Positions 1 through 11,060 of a stretch of 40,194 bases of DNA are shown here, piece by piece. Within the stretch, counting starts at the first letter, position 1. Each line of letters opens with the position of its first letter. Source of the DNA: Pelargonium nanum (lineage: Eukaryota; Streptophyta; Magnoliopsida; Geraniales; Geraniaceae); NCBI GenBank assembly GCA_036897485.1, contig JAYMTF010000315.1, positions 1-40,194 of the forward strand, read 5' to 3'. The position numbers and the translations under genes were made by a program. The notes beneath the pieces were generated by a model that worked only from the letters and a program-made list of their open reading frames with translations, made no database searches and had not been told where the DNA came from.

Positions 1-7
1 TCCAAAC

Positions 8-24
8 CCGCCCCAACGGGGCGG
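8..24. repeat. GC-rich perfect hairpin at window edge
   Basis: CCGCCCC and GGGGCGG face each other across a 3-base loop (AAC). The surrounding 40 bases are far more GC-rich than the rest of the upstream DNA. It may be the end of a dispersed repeat cut by the window edge, but no second end is visible, so no class is assigned. Confidence 0.4.
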
Positions 25-1399
25 TTCTCCGCCCATGACCACCCCTACGTGATAGTGTTCAAGGAAAGAAGGATTGGTGAGCAAGTTTTATAGTGAAAAC
101 TACGTGTAGATCCACTGGTTGAAGATTTACGTATTTACACATTTCACGTGATGCACATAACATGAGACCGGAAGAGAGAGATGGTGGTGTAATTCTAAAT
201 AGTGGAAATGTAGAATATTGTTATTAGCTAGGTGGGGTGGTGGTGTATACTGTATCGGACATTGTGTGGTTTTCAGATCCAAACCAACCTCCAAATGAGT
301 GCCAGTGGAAACGGTGGGCCCGTCTCTGCTGCTGTCACTACAAAAGACGGGCTCCTCCTATAAGTATGTATAGTAGAGATCGAACTTGAAAGATCTTTTC
401 ATATTTTTAAGCGTTTTTTTCTCTGTTCCTTTCACCAACAACAATACACGAGCGTATATATGAATCAAAGCCAACTTAACTTGAACTATAAGAATATATG
501 AGCATCTCTCAGTGTTTTGTGTATTAAAATTAATTAATTTTGAAAATTTAATTGATATGTTCTTAACAATATTTTTTAGTTGCATAGAAAACAATATTTC
601 TTAGTAGTTTTTTTTATTTATTTTATATGCAAACAATACTCTTACTATATAACTCAAAACAGCGAATAAAAGTACAAGAGACAGAAAAAATAAGCGAAAT
701 AACTGAAGAGAGAATTGGAGTTACAGCACCAAATGACAAAATAATCCAGAATGATCCATGACAGCAAACACATAACGGGTTGCGACGCTGTGAAAAAAAT
801 TAAGTCTGAGGGGGAGCGGTCTCGATATGCCGAAGCCGTTCTATAACTTCCTATAGTCTTTAATAAATAAAAATATATTATATGGTCTAATGAATCACCT
901 TCATTAATAAATATTGAATTTGTATATACTTTAAACATTTTGATAATTATCAGTTTATATACAGGCGCTTGACACGTGGTAGACCTCACTGTCACTAGTC
1001 ACTCTCAAATGGCCAACAAGATCAACTGAAAACCAGCAAAACAATTGAGTCAAGCCAAGCAACCCCACTACCAACAACTACAGCCAAGCCAAGCCCCCAA
1101 CATCTCAACTTTCAACCCAAAACCCCAAATTAATCAAAATAAGTTGGTTCAATTCCCATTAACCACAATGATTCCAACTTCCCATCTCTTAAAAAAATAC
1201 TAACCTGGAATTGGAATCTCTTTCTCTGTCCTCACCCAACCACAATCTTCCTCTATCTCTCTCCTCAAACCTGTCTGTTACTTGCCACTGTGTTTGTGGT
1301 GTGTCCACAGTTTATTCATTTTTATTTCATTTCTTTCCTTCTGGGTCAGTTTTAATTGTGCTCAATAACTCATTTTTGTAGAAAAGGTTCCATCTTTAC
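25..1399 (+). promoter_or_regulatory. Upstream region of the ALE2-like gene
   Basis: No coding gene is visible here. Two G-box-type sites are present: the palindrome TCACGTGA at 144-151 and ACACGTGGT at 972-980, the latter about 690 bases before the chosen ATG. From about 1215 the sequence becomes CT-rich, as in many plant 5' leaders, so transcription probably starts near 1200. No convincing TATA box was found. Short open frames on the minus strand at 358-594 and 654-995 are AT-rich and show no family signature. Confidence 0.45.
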
Positions 1400-1555
1400 A
1401 TGGCAACAACAATCTCTAAGCTCTGCTTGGTTTTTAGCTTAGATTCTCAGGAAATGATTTCTTGTGTTGTTTTCACCAAACCCTGTTATGGGCTTTCCCA
1501 TAAACTGTTTTCTCATTGCTTTGATCTCACTTTTTGTGGGTCTTTGCTCATTTAA
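1400..1555 (+). other. Possible upstream ORF in ALE2-like leader (51 codons)
   Basis: An ATG at 1400 opens a frame of 51 codons that ends with TAA at 1553-1555, 107 bases before the main ATG at 1663. It is in a different frame from the main start. It counts as an upstream ORF only if the leader is not spliced over this stretch. The peptide resembles nothing I know. Its role, if any, would be to reduce translation of the receptor kinase. Confidence 0.3.
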
Positions 1556-1662
1556 CCTCTCTCCCTCCTTTTGGTCTTGCTTCAAGCTATCATTCTATTG
1601 CTTTTATTCAATTTTTTCTTGTTTGTCTCTTTTGTTGTTCATTACTTTTCTCCAATATTTCG

Positions 1663-4600
1663 ATGAAGAAGCTAGTGTTTCTCCAGCTAGTGAAACTCGT
1701 TGTCATTGTCTTTGCTTGGGCTGTTCAGGGATCTACTGGTAAGCTTTGAACTTTAATACCCTCTTACTTGAAATTTGATATAATATTTCATGACCTGCTT
1801 GATAAAAGTATGGAACATTATCTATTTTGTGTTCAAAAGACGAATTGGTGATCTTGGTTGGTGAAATTCACTTTTTTTGTTGTTTATGTTGTCTATTTGA
1901 TAAGTAATGTGGAAAACCTGAGCATGTATGCTCAATGCTGTTGTTAAATTTTTGTTTGAGTTGGTTTCTACTGTGTAGAAGGAATGGTAGAACTGAGATC
2001 TACTCTTTTGTTCTTTGGCATCTTATGGATCCGAAACTATATTAGACTAACGAATTCGTTTGCCAAAACTCATAACCGGAACTTAGAGTTTAGTTCATTT
2101 TGACATGCAACACCACTAGCAACAATTGTATCAATCTGTATTTGTCATTAATTCACTTACTGTCCAAGAATTAGGCTACTTAGCATCATAGTTTTACAGC
2201 TCGTGCTTGATCAAAGCTTTTGCTTTTCACGAGAATTTAGCCTCATTTCATTAATCATGTTAGCTGCTTTTCATTGTGTACGAATTAAAACTTATTTCTT
2301 ACAAGACGACTTCAGGAATTTTGTGGTTGAGTACATTTCGGACAAGTAGAAGTAGTAAATCATATTCATTAGAAGTTTCAATTTTATGGCCTGTAGGCTA
2401 GTTTACATTTATAATTAATATGTATTCTCAATTACATTTATATACATGATCACCGCTATTGTAATCTTTTAGTTACACTTTTTTTCTAAGCTATCATTGA
2501 TAGTCAAACTATCAAGCCTATAAATAGGCTCTCTTATGTACTCATATTAAGATGAGTAATATATTTTCTCTATTATATAATTTCAACATTTCTAAAATAG
2601 TGTGAATTATATGTTAAATTTAGAACAATTTAAGTAATTTATTTGACATGTTACTGAAATATACTATAGAGCCTGTACCGTCTTTTCCACTGTACTCGCC
2701 GACGGTAGCACCACCTTTTAGATCAGCTGCACTACCCCTAACAACAGAAGAGCCTGTATGGTCCTTGCCACTGAATTCTCCAATGATATCGCCACCATAT
2801 AACACAGCTTCTCCTCCGGTAACTGTTCCCCTTCCACCGTATTTGCCACCAAGTACTCCTGAAAGTAAGGCACCACCTAATAAGAGTTCTGTCTCAGTGC
2901 CAGTTGCTCTTGCTCCAGGTGCATAACAAATTAATGTTCTTTGTGGTTTTCACTGATGATTTCCATTTATAATTGATTCTAAACCAACTGTTTGATTCTG
3001 TTCTGATATGCAGTTCCAGTCGCACATTCCTCAAGGTATATTCCACAATATGCACCTGCCATCCACCCTAGCATCCCAGGAACTTTACCACCTACTGGTC
3101 ATCAAAGAAGTGCACCAAATCACGAGCCTCCCGTTCCAGAGCCAATTACTCCAGGTACATAGAATTGCATTGTTTGATAACTATATCATCAGTAGATTGG
3201 GTTCCAAACAGGCTGCTTTTCTTTCAATACTGTTTCAGTTGCATCACCACAGAAGGGAGTGGGACAAATTCCAGCAGCCGTCCATCCGGTTAGACCAAGA
3301 ATAACACCATCCATATCACCCGGTGTGCTTTTTTGAACTTTTGTTTTATTTGTGAACTTTCTACTGAAGAAATAACTGAAATTGACCTTTTTTTATGTAA
3401 ATGATATAGTACAAGTTGCACCACCGACTAGCGGATTCCCTGAAACTTCTCCTCCCATGAGTCCAGTTATGCCTGGACAATCTCCACCAACTATACCAGG
3501 TACAACTTAGTGAACAAATTTTATGTACAAATTCATTATTATTTGGCCTGTTGGAATACCTCAACATCTACATTATTGTATTTTGTTACTCCTATATCCT
3601 TACCGGGAAAGTTTTCTAGATTTTATGTGCTTCTTCGCTTCCTAGTTAAAGTTGAAACGCTGTGACCGAGAGGAGTCTAGAAAGGGGGAAGGGGGAGAGG
3701 AAATGCGCCTAACATCTGATTCTTATTTGATCATTCATAGTTAGTAATCTAAAACTTGAGCTAGGGCAGTGAGGCAAAACATGGTTATTGTGTCTGAAAA
3801 ATAACTGTTCAGAGTCAGCAAGAAATAATTGCTGAGTTGAAGTAACTGTTGTAAGCAACATAAGTATCTTCTATGAAGCTTTGTTAAGTTACACCATACA
3901 AAAGATATGAAGGTGCATTTGGTGTGATTTATTTAGCTTTCATTTTCTTTGTAAACTTGCTCCTAAAAAGATCAATCTCTTGCAAATGACTAGTACGATA
4001 GGTGTGCCACTCACTAGGGATTCCCTGACAATTCACCTTCTATTAGTCCAGCTGTGCCTGAAGAATATCTATCAACTATACCAAGTGCAACTTAGTAAGC
4101 AAAGTTCATGTAAGAATATATTATTCCCTTCAACATCTTCATCTTTATTGCACAGATGTTCGTGTTCCTACTTACTTCTACTGTTTCAAGCTATAAACAG
4201 TAACTGTGAAGAATCCAGAAAAGGGGTGGAAAAGTTGTGCTTGCCATTTCATTATCTTTTAACAGTTTCTAGCTTTCAGTAGAAATAAAACATGGGCCAG
4301 GGGAGTGAGACATGGTGTGGTTACCATGACTTAAAATGTAACCATCTTAAGACATGAATAAGTAATTGCAATTGCTTCTATAAGGGAAAAAATTACTGCA
4401 TTAAGGCCCACTTGGCTTGTGCTATAGAACACCATACAGAGCAAGCTACTTCAGTATAAAACCCTTCTGATTTGTTTTCCTGTAGCTTTTTGTTTCAAAT
4501 GAAACTATTCTTCCTACCCAACATATAAAACCAAATGTTCCTGAAAATCTCATTTTATTTTTTTACTTGGTTAGTGAATGGTGTTTACATTTCTGATTTC

Positions 4601-6266
4601 ATTTTGATCATCTTTGTAATCAATATTTTGAATGAAAAAATATCAATAAAACTGCTTTGCCTTGAGTAGTAGATGCTTCTATATTTAAACAAGCTCGTTA
4701 TAAACTAACATTGTATGTGATTGGTCATCATATGAGGTCTTAGACCCTGATGTCTCTCCTGCGTCAATTCCTCCCACAAGCATTGAATGGAAAAGAAATG
4801 GAATGCCTGTTGCTGCTCCTCCCAATGAAACACTTGAGCCAATACCACCGGTGAACCATTCTCCTACTAAAGGTGTGTTGATAGATTGCATATATCACTT
4901 GAATTGCTAATAAAGATAGTAAGCTCTCACAGTAAACCTTTTGCAGGTTCTTTTCCTGCTGCGCCTCCTTCCATGCACAATGCCACGAGACACTCTATTG
5001 ACCCTCCTTGTCCATCTATTTCGTCCTCTAAATCTTCCTCCAATATTGGGTGTCATTCTCCTGCATCTTCACCTTCGACTTCACTTCATAAGGATCATCA
5101 TCCAAGAAACAAAGTGACAAGCCCCCCTCTTGCATCAAATTTGGTTTCTCCTCCGCCAAAACAGCAAGGTTTAGTTCTGCCTCAGATCTGAACCAAATAG
5201 CACTAACAGATTAAATTATTATGATGCTGAGGTACTATCTTCTTTTCTTTTCCAATCATTTACATAGATCAAGCTATCCCTCCTGCACTACCCCCTATAG
5301 GAAGGGAAAGACGTTATGTTCCTCCGCTCTTTCCTCCAGTTGTATCCCCACAGAGCAGGTCAAGACACCATGCTCCTCCACCCTTAAATCCAGGTTCCAG
5401 AATAGTGAATATAGTATTGAAGTGATTCATTCTGACAGAATATGTGCATTGAGCTAAATCATTTATTTCAACTGCTAACACTGTTATCTTATGGCAGACT
5501 CTTCAGTTACTCGATCCCGTGTCTCCTTTCCTCCATTAGTGAGCCATATTTCACCTGCTCCCTCACCAGCTCCAAACTCTGTATCTGGCAGCACCACAAG
5601 TAAGACTCATTGTTGTTCTTTTAGATTAGCTTTTAATTTTGAAATTCTTTACATCATTTACTGTCTCCTTAATGTCTTATTATGTTTTCAATGCTAGCAT
5701 TCTTTGACCCCCACCCCCCAGAACTCTCTCCTTCTGTGTCTTCATCGAAGAGTTCAAACATGCCACCTCCGCCACCCATTCGGGCATTACCACCTCCACC
5801 TCCCAATGAAGGTAAATGAAAATAGATTGCTAGGTTGTTGGTGTCTTTTTCCTTTTTCTTTTAACATTTAGCTTCTTCCAATTTGTAGATTGTTCAGGAA
5901 CCATATGTACAGAACCATTAACTAATACTCCTCCTGGATCACCTTGTGCCTGCGTATGGCCTATGCAAGTCGGCTTGCGCCTTGGTGTTGATCTGTATAC
6001 CTTCTTTCCTTTGGTATCCGAGCTGGCTGGACAAGTTGCAGCCGGGGTTTTTATGAAACAAAGTCAAGTTCGAATTATGGGAGCCAATGCAGATAGCCAG
6101 CAACCTGACAAGACAATTGTTCTTATTGACTTGGTACCCCTGGGGGAAAGATTTGATAATACCACTGCATTCTTGACTTTCCAGAGATTTTGGTCTAAAA
6201 AAGTTGAAATAAAAGAATCTTATTTTGGTGACTATGAAGTACTATATGTGCGGTACCAAGGTTACT

Positions 6267-6303
<37 letters not shown>

Positions 6304-8754
6304 TAGTATCAAATTTTGTCTGCAAATTACATAGACTGCTTCATTTTTAGGTTTGCCACCATCTCCACCTATGGCACCATCAAGTATCGGCATAATAGAT
6401 AATGGACCATATACTGGTAATGACAATAATGCAAGAACAATAAAGCCCCTTGGCGTTGATGTGGGGAAGAAGCGGCATAAAAATGGGCTTAGTGGCAGCA
6501 TAATTGCTATCACTGTGCTATCAGCTTTTGTAGTTGTGGTTCTGTGTTCTGCAGCTGCTTGGGTTTTGCTGCTCAAACATAGAGGCCATCCTGCTCAACA
6601 AGCACCAACTCCTCAGGCTTCACTACCTTCCTTTGCCAAACCATCAGGTAATACCAATCAACAACCTAATAAAATCAGATTCCTTGGTGTCTATCCCATC
6701 ATTCTTTGGTGTGGATTTCTCAAATTCAAGAGATTAGGGTTGTTATGTGCTCAAATTAGTTGGACTTACTAGATTATTTCAATATTTATTGAAGAACTGC
6801 TTTTATTATTTATTGAATTGTGTCAATTGCAGAGATGTGGTTTCATTTAAAATATAAAGAACAGCCTTTAGAAATATTATGGTTACGAAATTTTCTTAGA
6901 TACCAAATATCCATCAGCACACATTCATTTTAGTCCAGCTTACTAACTTTGACTTCGGTGTTGTGATGACAATCAGGTAATCTGCTAGATTTGCTTTCTC
7001 TAACGTAAATTACACTCTTTTCAGGTACAACTGGGTCTGTGATTGGAAGTGTGCTAAGTTCTGCTTCATTATCAATTGGGTCTAGCATTGGCCCCTATAT
7101 GGGGTCTGCCAAGACTTACAGTTTAACTGATATAGAGAGAGCGACCAATAATTTTGATGATTCAAGAATACTTGGAGAAGGTGGCTTTGGGCGTGTTTAC
7201 AGTGGTGTTCTTGATGATGGGACGAAAGCTGCTTTCAAGGTTTTAAAGAGAGACGATCAACAAGGTGGCCGAGAATTTTTGGCTGAAGTTGAGATGCTTA
7301 GCCGCCTTCATCACCGTAATTTGGTCAAATTAATTGGTATATGTACAGAGGAACGTGCCCGCTGCTTGGTTTATGAACTGATTCCAAATGGCAGCGTAGA
7401 ATCACATTTACATGGTACTGGTTATGCTCTTTGTGTGCAATTACTTTCGTGTATGTGTATTTGTGGGTGCATGGGTGTGCTATACTACTTTATGTGGAAT
7501 GGTTACATTTGTGTCCATTTTGTGCTATCAGGAGTTGATAAGGAGAGTGCTCCACTTGATTGGATTGCCAGATTGAAGATAGCACTCGGAGCTGCTCGGG
7601 GTTTAGCATACTTGCACGAGGATTCAAGCCCTCGGGTCATACATAGAGACTTCAAGTCCAGCAATATCTTGCTGGAACACGATTTTACACCAAAAGTGTC
7701 TGACTTTGGTCTAGCTAGAACCGCACTGGACGAGGAAAGCAGACACATATCAACACGTGTTATGGGAACATTTGGGTATGCATTTAATTCCTGTAGTTAA
7801 ACCTTTAGTAGCGTATATGAACATGAAGAGTTATGTACATCTTTAATTCATCTGCTGCATAACGAATAATATGGCCTAATTAGGAATGTGTTAGAAAGGC
7901 GAATAAATGTGGTGGATCCCGAATCGTTTTTGCATAAGGGTTCATGTAGCCAACCTCAATGTGTGTTGGTACAAGTCTTTATTGTTTCTTATTGTTGTAA
8001 TTCATTTGTTAATTTCAATAGGCGCTTTCTTCGGCCTGATATTTTTATTTCTCTGGTAACTTTATCCAGGTATGTGGCTCCAGAGTATGCAATGACTGGA
8101 CAGCTTCTTGTGAAGAGTGATGTTTACAGCTACGGCGTAGTCCTGCTGGAGCTCTTAACAGGGAGAAAACCAGTAGACATGTCACAACCACCTGGCCAGG
8201 AGAATCTTGTTGCATGGGCTTGTCCTCTACTTACAAGTAAAGAAGGATTAGAAATAATGATTGATTCGTCTCTTGGACCCGATGTCCCTTCTGACAGCGT
8301 TGGAAAAGTAGCCGCTATTGCTTCAATGTGTGTGCAAGCGGAGGTATCACACCGTCCTTTTATGGGTGAGGTAGTTCAGGCTTTAAAACTAGTGTGTAAT
8401 GAGTGCGATGAGGCAAAAGAAATAGGGTCAAGAACTTCCAGCCGAGAGAACTTGTCCATTGATTTGGATGCGAGGGTCAGTACTGGCTCGGGACAGTTGC
8501 CAGATCCTCTGTACAGACACCAATACTCGGCTCCAAACTATGTTGATACAGAGAGGGGATTGTCAATGTCGGAGCTATTTAGTGCATCAGTTGGAGCTGG
8601 GGAGCCGGGATCAGGGTCCTTCAGGATGCAGTCAAGTTCGGGGCCATTGAGACCCGGAAGAGGATGGCAGTTGTGGCAGAGAATGAGGAGATTGTCTGGA
8701 GGCAGTGTCAGTGAACATGGGGCTATGTTCAGGTTGCGCCCGGGTTCTTATTAA
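1663..8754 (+). CDS. ALE2: ALE2-like receptor-like serine/threonine kinase, 15 exons
   Basis: Single-pass plasma-membrane receptor kinase; in Arabidopsis ALE2 acts in epidermis and cuticle specification. Exons: 1663-1738, 2670-2918, 3014-3154, 3239-3322, 3410-3499, 4744-4872, 4947-5168, 5268-5393, 5498-5599, 5722-5811, 5889-6260, 6351-6647, 7025-7414, 7532-7775, 8070-8754; 3297 nt, 1098 aa. Exon 1 is a signal peptide. Residues 26-436 are Pro/Ser-rich. Residues 437-560 are the conserved cysteine-containing domain (PLTNTPPGSPCACVWPMQV). A transmembrane helix lies at about 607-635. In the kinase I see GEGGFG at 710-715, Lys731 in AFK (usually AVK), HRD with Asp829, DFG with Asp847, and APE at 874-876, so all catalytic residues are present. 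The tail to 1098 is Ser/Gly-rich. The kinase and exon 11 identify the family strongly; boundaries of the small proline-rich exons are supported by phase but are less certain. Exon 5 could start 6 nt later. Confidence 0.9.
3994..4085 (+). pseudogene. Decayed duplicate of ALE2-like exon 5
   Basis: This stretch of intron 5 aligns by eye with exon 5 (3410-3499): both follow a TAG acceptor and share GGATTCCCTGA, AGTCCAG and CAACTATACCA in the same order. The copy is dead. The donor CAG/GT has become CAAGTG, there is a one-base length change, and the phase-1 frame meets TAG at its third codon. Flanking DNA is also partly duplicated, for example the AACATGG and TCTAGAAA/TCCAGAAA blocks near 3690-3785 and 4210-4315, which points to a tandem duplication of about 585 bases. 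Confidence 0.75.
6269..6301 (+). repeat. (TC)n microsatellite in ALE2-like intron 11
   Basis: About 16 uninterrupted TC units begin within ten bases of the 5' splice site that follows exon 11 (GT at 6261). The repeat is intronic and likely to vary in length between individuals. Confidence 0.95.
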
Positions 8755-9379
8755 GTGTCTTCCTCGTTAAGCTCTTGAATGGCTTTTCATGGTTTTGGAA
8801 CCTGAAGCTGCTGGCTAGTGGTTTGATGGGGACATGCATAAGTTTTGCTGTTTTGGATGCAGATGGTTGCTTATTTTATACTAGGAATTAATGTAGATTA
8901 CGTTTAATTATTCGATGAACGTCGAGTGGTAGAAGGAAATATATAGTTTAGGATCAGAAATAGGATGATCCACAAGCTGAAACAGATCATGTGCTCCTCT
9001 TTTCTTACCCAAAATGTACAGAAGAAACATTGTGTATCATCTTTAATGGTTTAACCAACCCTTATTTCATTAGCAATGTTGAGTTCTTGATCACATCAGG
9101 TTGTTGACAGTGCATATGTGAAAATGTTGCTGAAGTGACCAAAATTTACATACAGGATTCAATCGAGTAACAACTCTCTCTTAACATATAGTACGGACGC
9201 AACCTCAGCTTTACTTTATAATGTGCTTTCTTTGTGGTGTGCATGTCATAACTCATAAGCTCAACATTGAGGTTCAAACCTAATATATAAAGTGTCCGAA
9301 TCAAACTCAATCTTCTACCTATAATAAGTTTCAGAAGCATCTCATCATCCAGTGTATCGTTGACCCGAGTCAATTTGAG
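8755..9379. other. 3' UTR and downstream DNA of the ALE2-like gene
   Basis: No gene is visible. The first 300 to 350 bases are probably 3' UTR. The rest is AT-rich intergenic sequence with no repeat I recognise. Confidence 0.5.
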
Positions 9380-9402
9380 CACGTGATTGATAAAATCACG
9401 TG
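9380..9402. promoter_or_regulatory. Paired G-boxes in a perfect inverted repeat
   Basis: CACGTGATT and AATCACGTG are perfect 9-base inverted arms separated by five bases. Each arm carries the palindromic G-box core CACGTG bound by plant bZIP and bHLH factors. The site lies 1.68 kb before the OST5 ATG and 0.6 kb after the ALE2-like stop, so its target gene, if any, is unclear. Confidence 0.5.
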
Positions 9403-9549
9403 TCACATCATATGTTACACTATCTTATTTTATATTTTAAAAGAAACAAATAATTCATTTATTAGTTCAAAATCAATTAAAGGAGAGACCGCACTCAGAG
9501 GACAATCCGAGCCGCCCCAACAAATCCGATCAAACATAAAACAAGAGGT

Positions 9550-9930
9550 TCTCACAAGCGCAACGAGTGCGCCACCCTATTCGCAAATCAAAGAAAAAAA
9601 AAGAAAAATGAACATTTTCTAAACTCCCACCCAATGAAATACAATCATTAATAGCCATCTCATAAGTGCCGTTCATCACGGATCTTAACCGGAGATCCAA
9701 GATAACTTGGTTAGCATCACTCTCCATGATCACCCTACGCACGCCCATATCCTTGGCCTGAGAGAGCCTCCCGGACCGCCATTGTTTCAACCACCGCCGA
9801 GATCCCATCAACTCCCACACACCTCCAACAGCCACCGCCAACCCACTCTCACACCTACACCGTTGTCAAAAACCGCCATGTCGATATTTAATTTAATCCA
9901 ACCTGCCGGCGGACACTCCCAACGATTCGA
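9550..9930 (-). pseudogene. LINE-type RNase H (RVT_3) fragment, frameshifted
   Basis: Read on the minus strand, three frames together give the plant LINE RNase H pattern. It opens with AGWIKLNID and FDNGVGVRVG, continues with VETMAVREAL, then in a new frame SQAKDMGVRRVIMESDANQV and the INDC motif, and ends in another frame with ANRVAHSL near 9560-9590. At least two frameshifts and loss of the canonical acidic residue in NIDMA show that it is inactive. No reverse transcriptase part is visible, so this is an isolated, old 3' piece. Confidence 0.75.
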
Positions 9931-10189
9931 ACCCTCTCTACTCCGCTCAACGTCACCTCTTAGGCTCACCAACTATCTTATTCTTAATTTTAGACAAAAA
10001 AGAAAAGAACATTCGTTTTAGGATAAATGAAGTATATGTGACTATGTGACACATTATTTTTTAAAATATTAATACAAATAGCATTAATCTAATGCCCCAA
10101 AGAAGTTTGTACTAGATTAACGTTGCAAAAAGGCGAGAGACCACGAACTATCATGCTCTGCCGTTGTAGTGAATAACCTCGTTCATTAA

Positions 10190-10945
10190 GGGCTTGTTTG
10201 GTAACACTACTAGAGTGCTTTTGGATCTGACAAATCCATTTACTGCTTGCCACATAATACTGTGACAGAGATAAAATTGGATTGTTTTGTTTGCTTATAA
10301 GGGGCTTCTGGATAGCTTCTGCAATGATTGTCATTTTTTTAGAAGCAATTTTTTTTTGCTTCTGTCTGACACAGAAGCAGAAGTAGAGAGATAAAAAAAT
10401 TGTATTCCATATATACCCCCAATTTTCACATGTTGATTGTCTATATTGTCCCTCGTATTTTGATATTTTTGTATATAGGTTGAATGTTATTGGAAAAAAC
10501 TTGACATTTAGAAAAGAAAAGTTGACATATTTAGAACAAAAGTTAGTTGTTCTTATAAAAAGGTTGACCTTTTTAGTATATAGGTTGATTGTTCTTAGCA
10601 AATATTTGACATTTAGAAAAAAAAATTTGACCTTTTTAGTGCAAAGGTTGACTGTTCTTATACAAAGGTTGAGTTTTTTATTGCAAAGGTAGATAAAAAG
10701 TATACTAAGTTTTAGAACAATTTTAATGGTGACGTGATCCAATATTTATATGCATGTACATTTTGGTCATTTTACTTATAACATCTACATGTGAGGAAAT
10801 GGAAATCTAAATTTTGTTTGCTTTTGCTTTAGAAAACAAAAGCACTTTTGTTGGCTTTTATAAATTTTTTTTAGCAAACATAAAAGCTTTTAGAAGCTAC
10901 TTTGAAGCTGCTTTTGGCTTTTGAGTAGTGTTACCAAACAAGCCC
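10190..10945. mobile_element. PIF/Harbinger-type MITE, 756 bp
   Basis: The ends are perfect 22-base terminal inverted repeats beginning GGGCTTGTTTGGTAAC and ending GTTACCAAACAAGCCC. They are flanked by a direct TAA at 10187-10189 and 10946-10948. A 3-base TAA/TTA target duplication with G-rich ends is typical of PIF/Harbinger (Tourist-like) elements. No transposase is encoded. The right end is only 115 bases before the OST5 ATG, so the element probably sits in that gene's promoter. The perfect inverted repeats suggest a fairly recent insertion. Confidence 0.88.
10480..10689 (+). repeat. 21-bp tandem array, 10 units, inside the MITE
   Basis: A TTGAC-like core recurs at 10480, 10501, 10522, 10543, 10564, 10585, 10606, 10627, 10648 and 10669, exactly 21 bases apart each time. 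Six units carry TTGAC itself; the others read TTGAA, TTAGT, TTGAT and TTGAG. The rest of the unit is T-rich followed by a purine stretch such as CAAAGG. Because 21 is a multiple of three, both strands stay open and give artificial heptad-like peptides; these are not genes. Confidence 0.93.
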
Positions 10946-11060
10946 TAAGACTCTCTACTCCCTTTACGCTCTACATCAAAGGGGCTAACCACAATTCCAA
11001 GCGCACTCACTTGAATACAGCGACGACGAGAAGACCCATTTTCTTCAGAGTACGATCGCG

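Noticed and set aside
9901..9950. tRNA-like B-box (GATTCGAACC)
   Set aside because: The flanking bases do not form a T-arm stem and no acceptor stem or anticodon arm can be built; it falls inside or next to the RNase H fragment.
10089..10742. Open frame of 217 codons on the minus strand (and 70 codons on +)
   Set aside because: It runs through the 21-bp array, whose period is a multiple of three, so the frame stays open by structure. The heptad-like peptide is a product of the repeat and lies inside a noncoding MITE.
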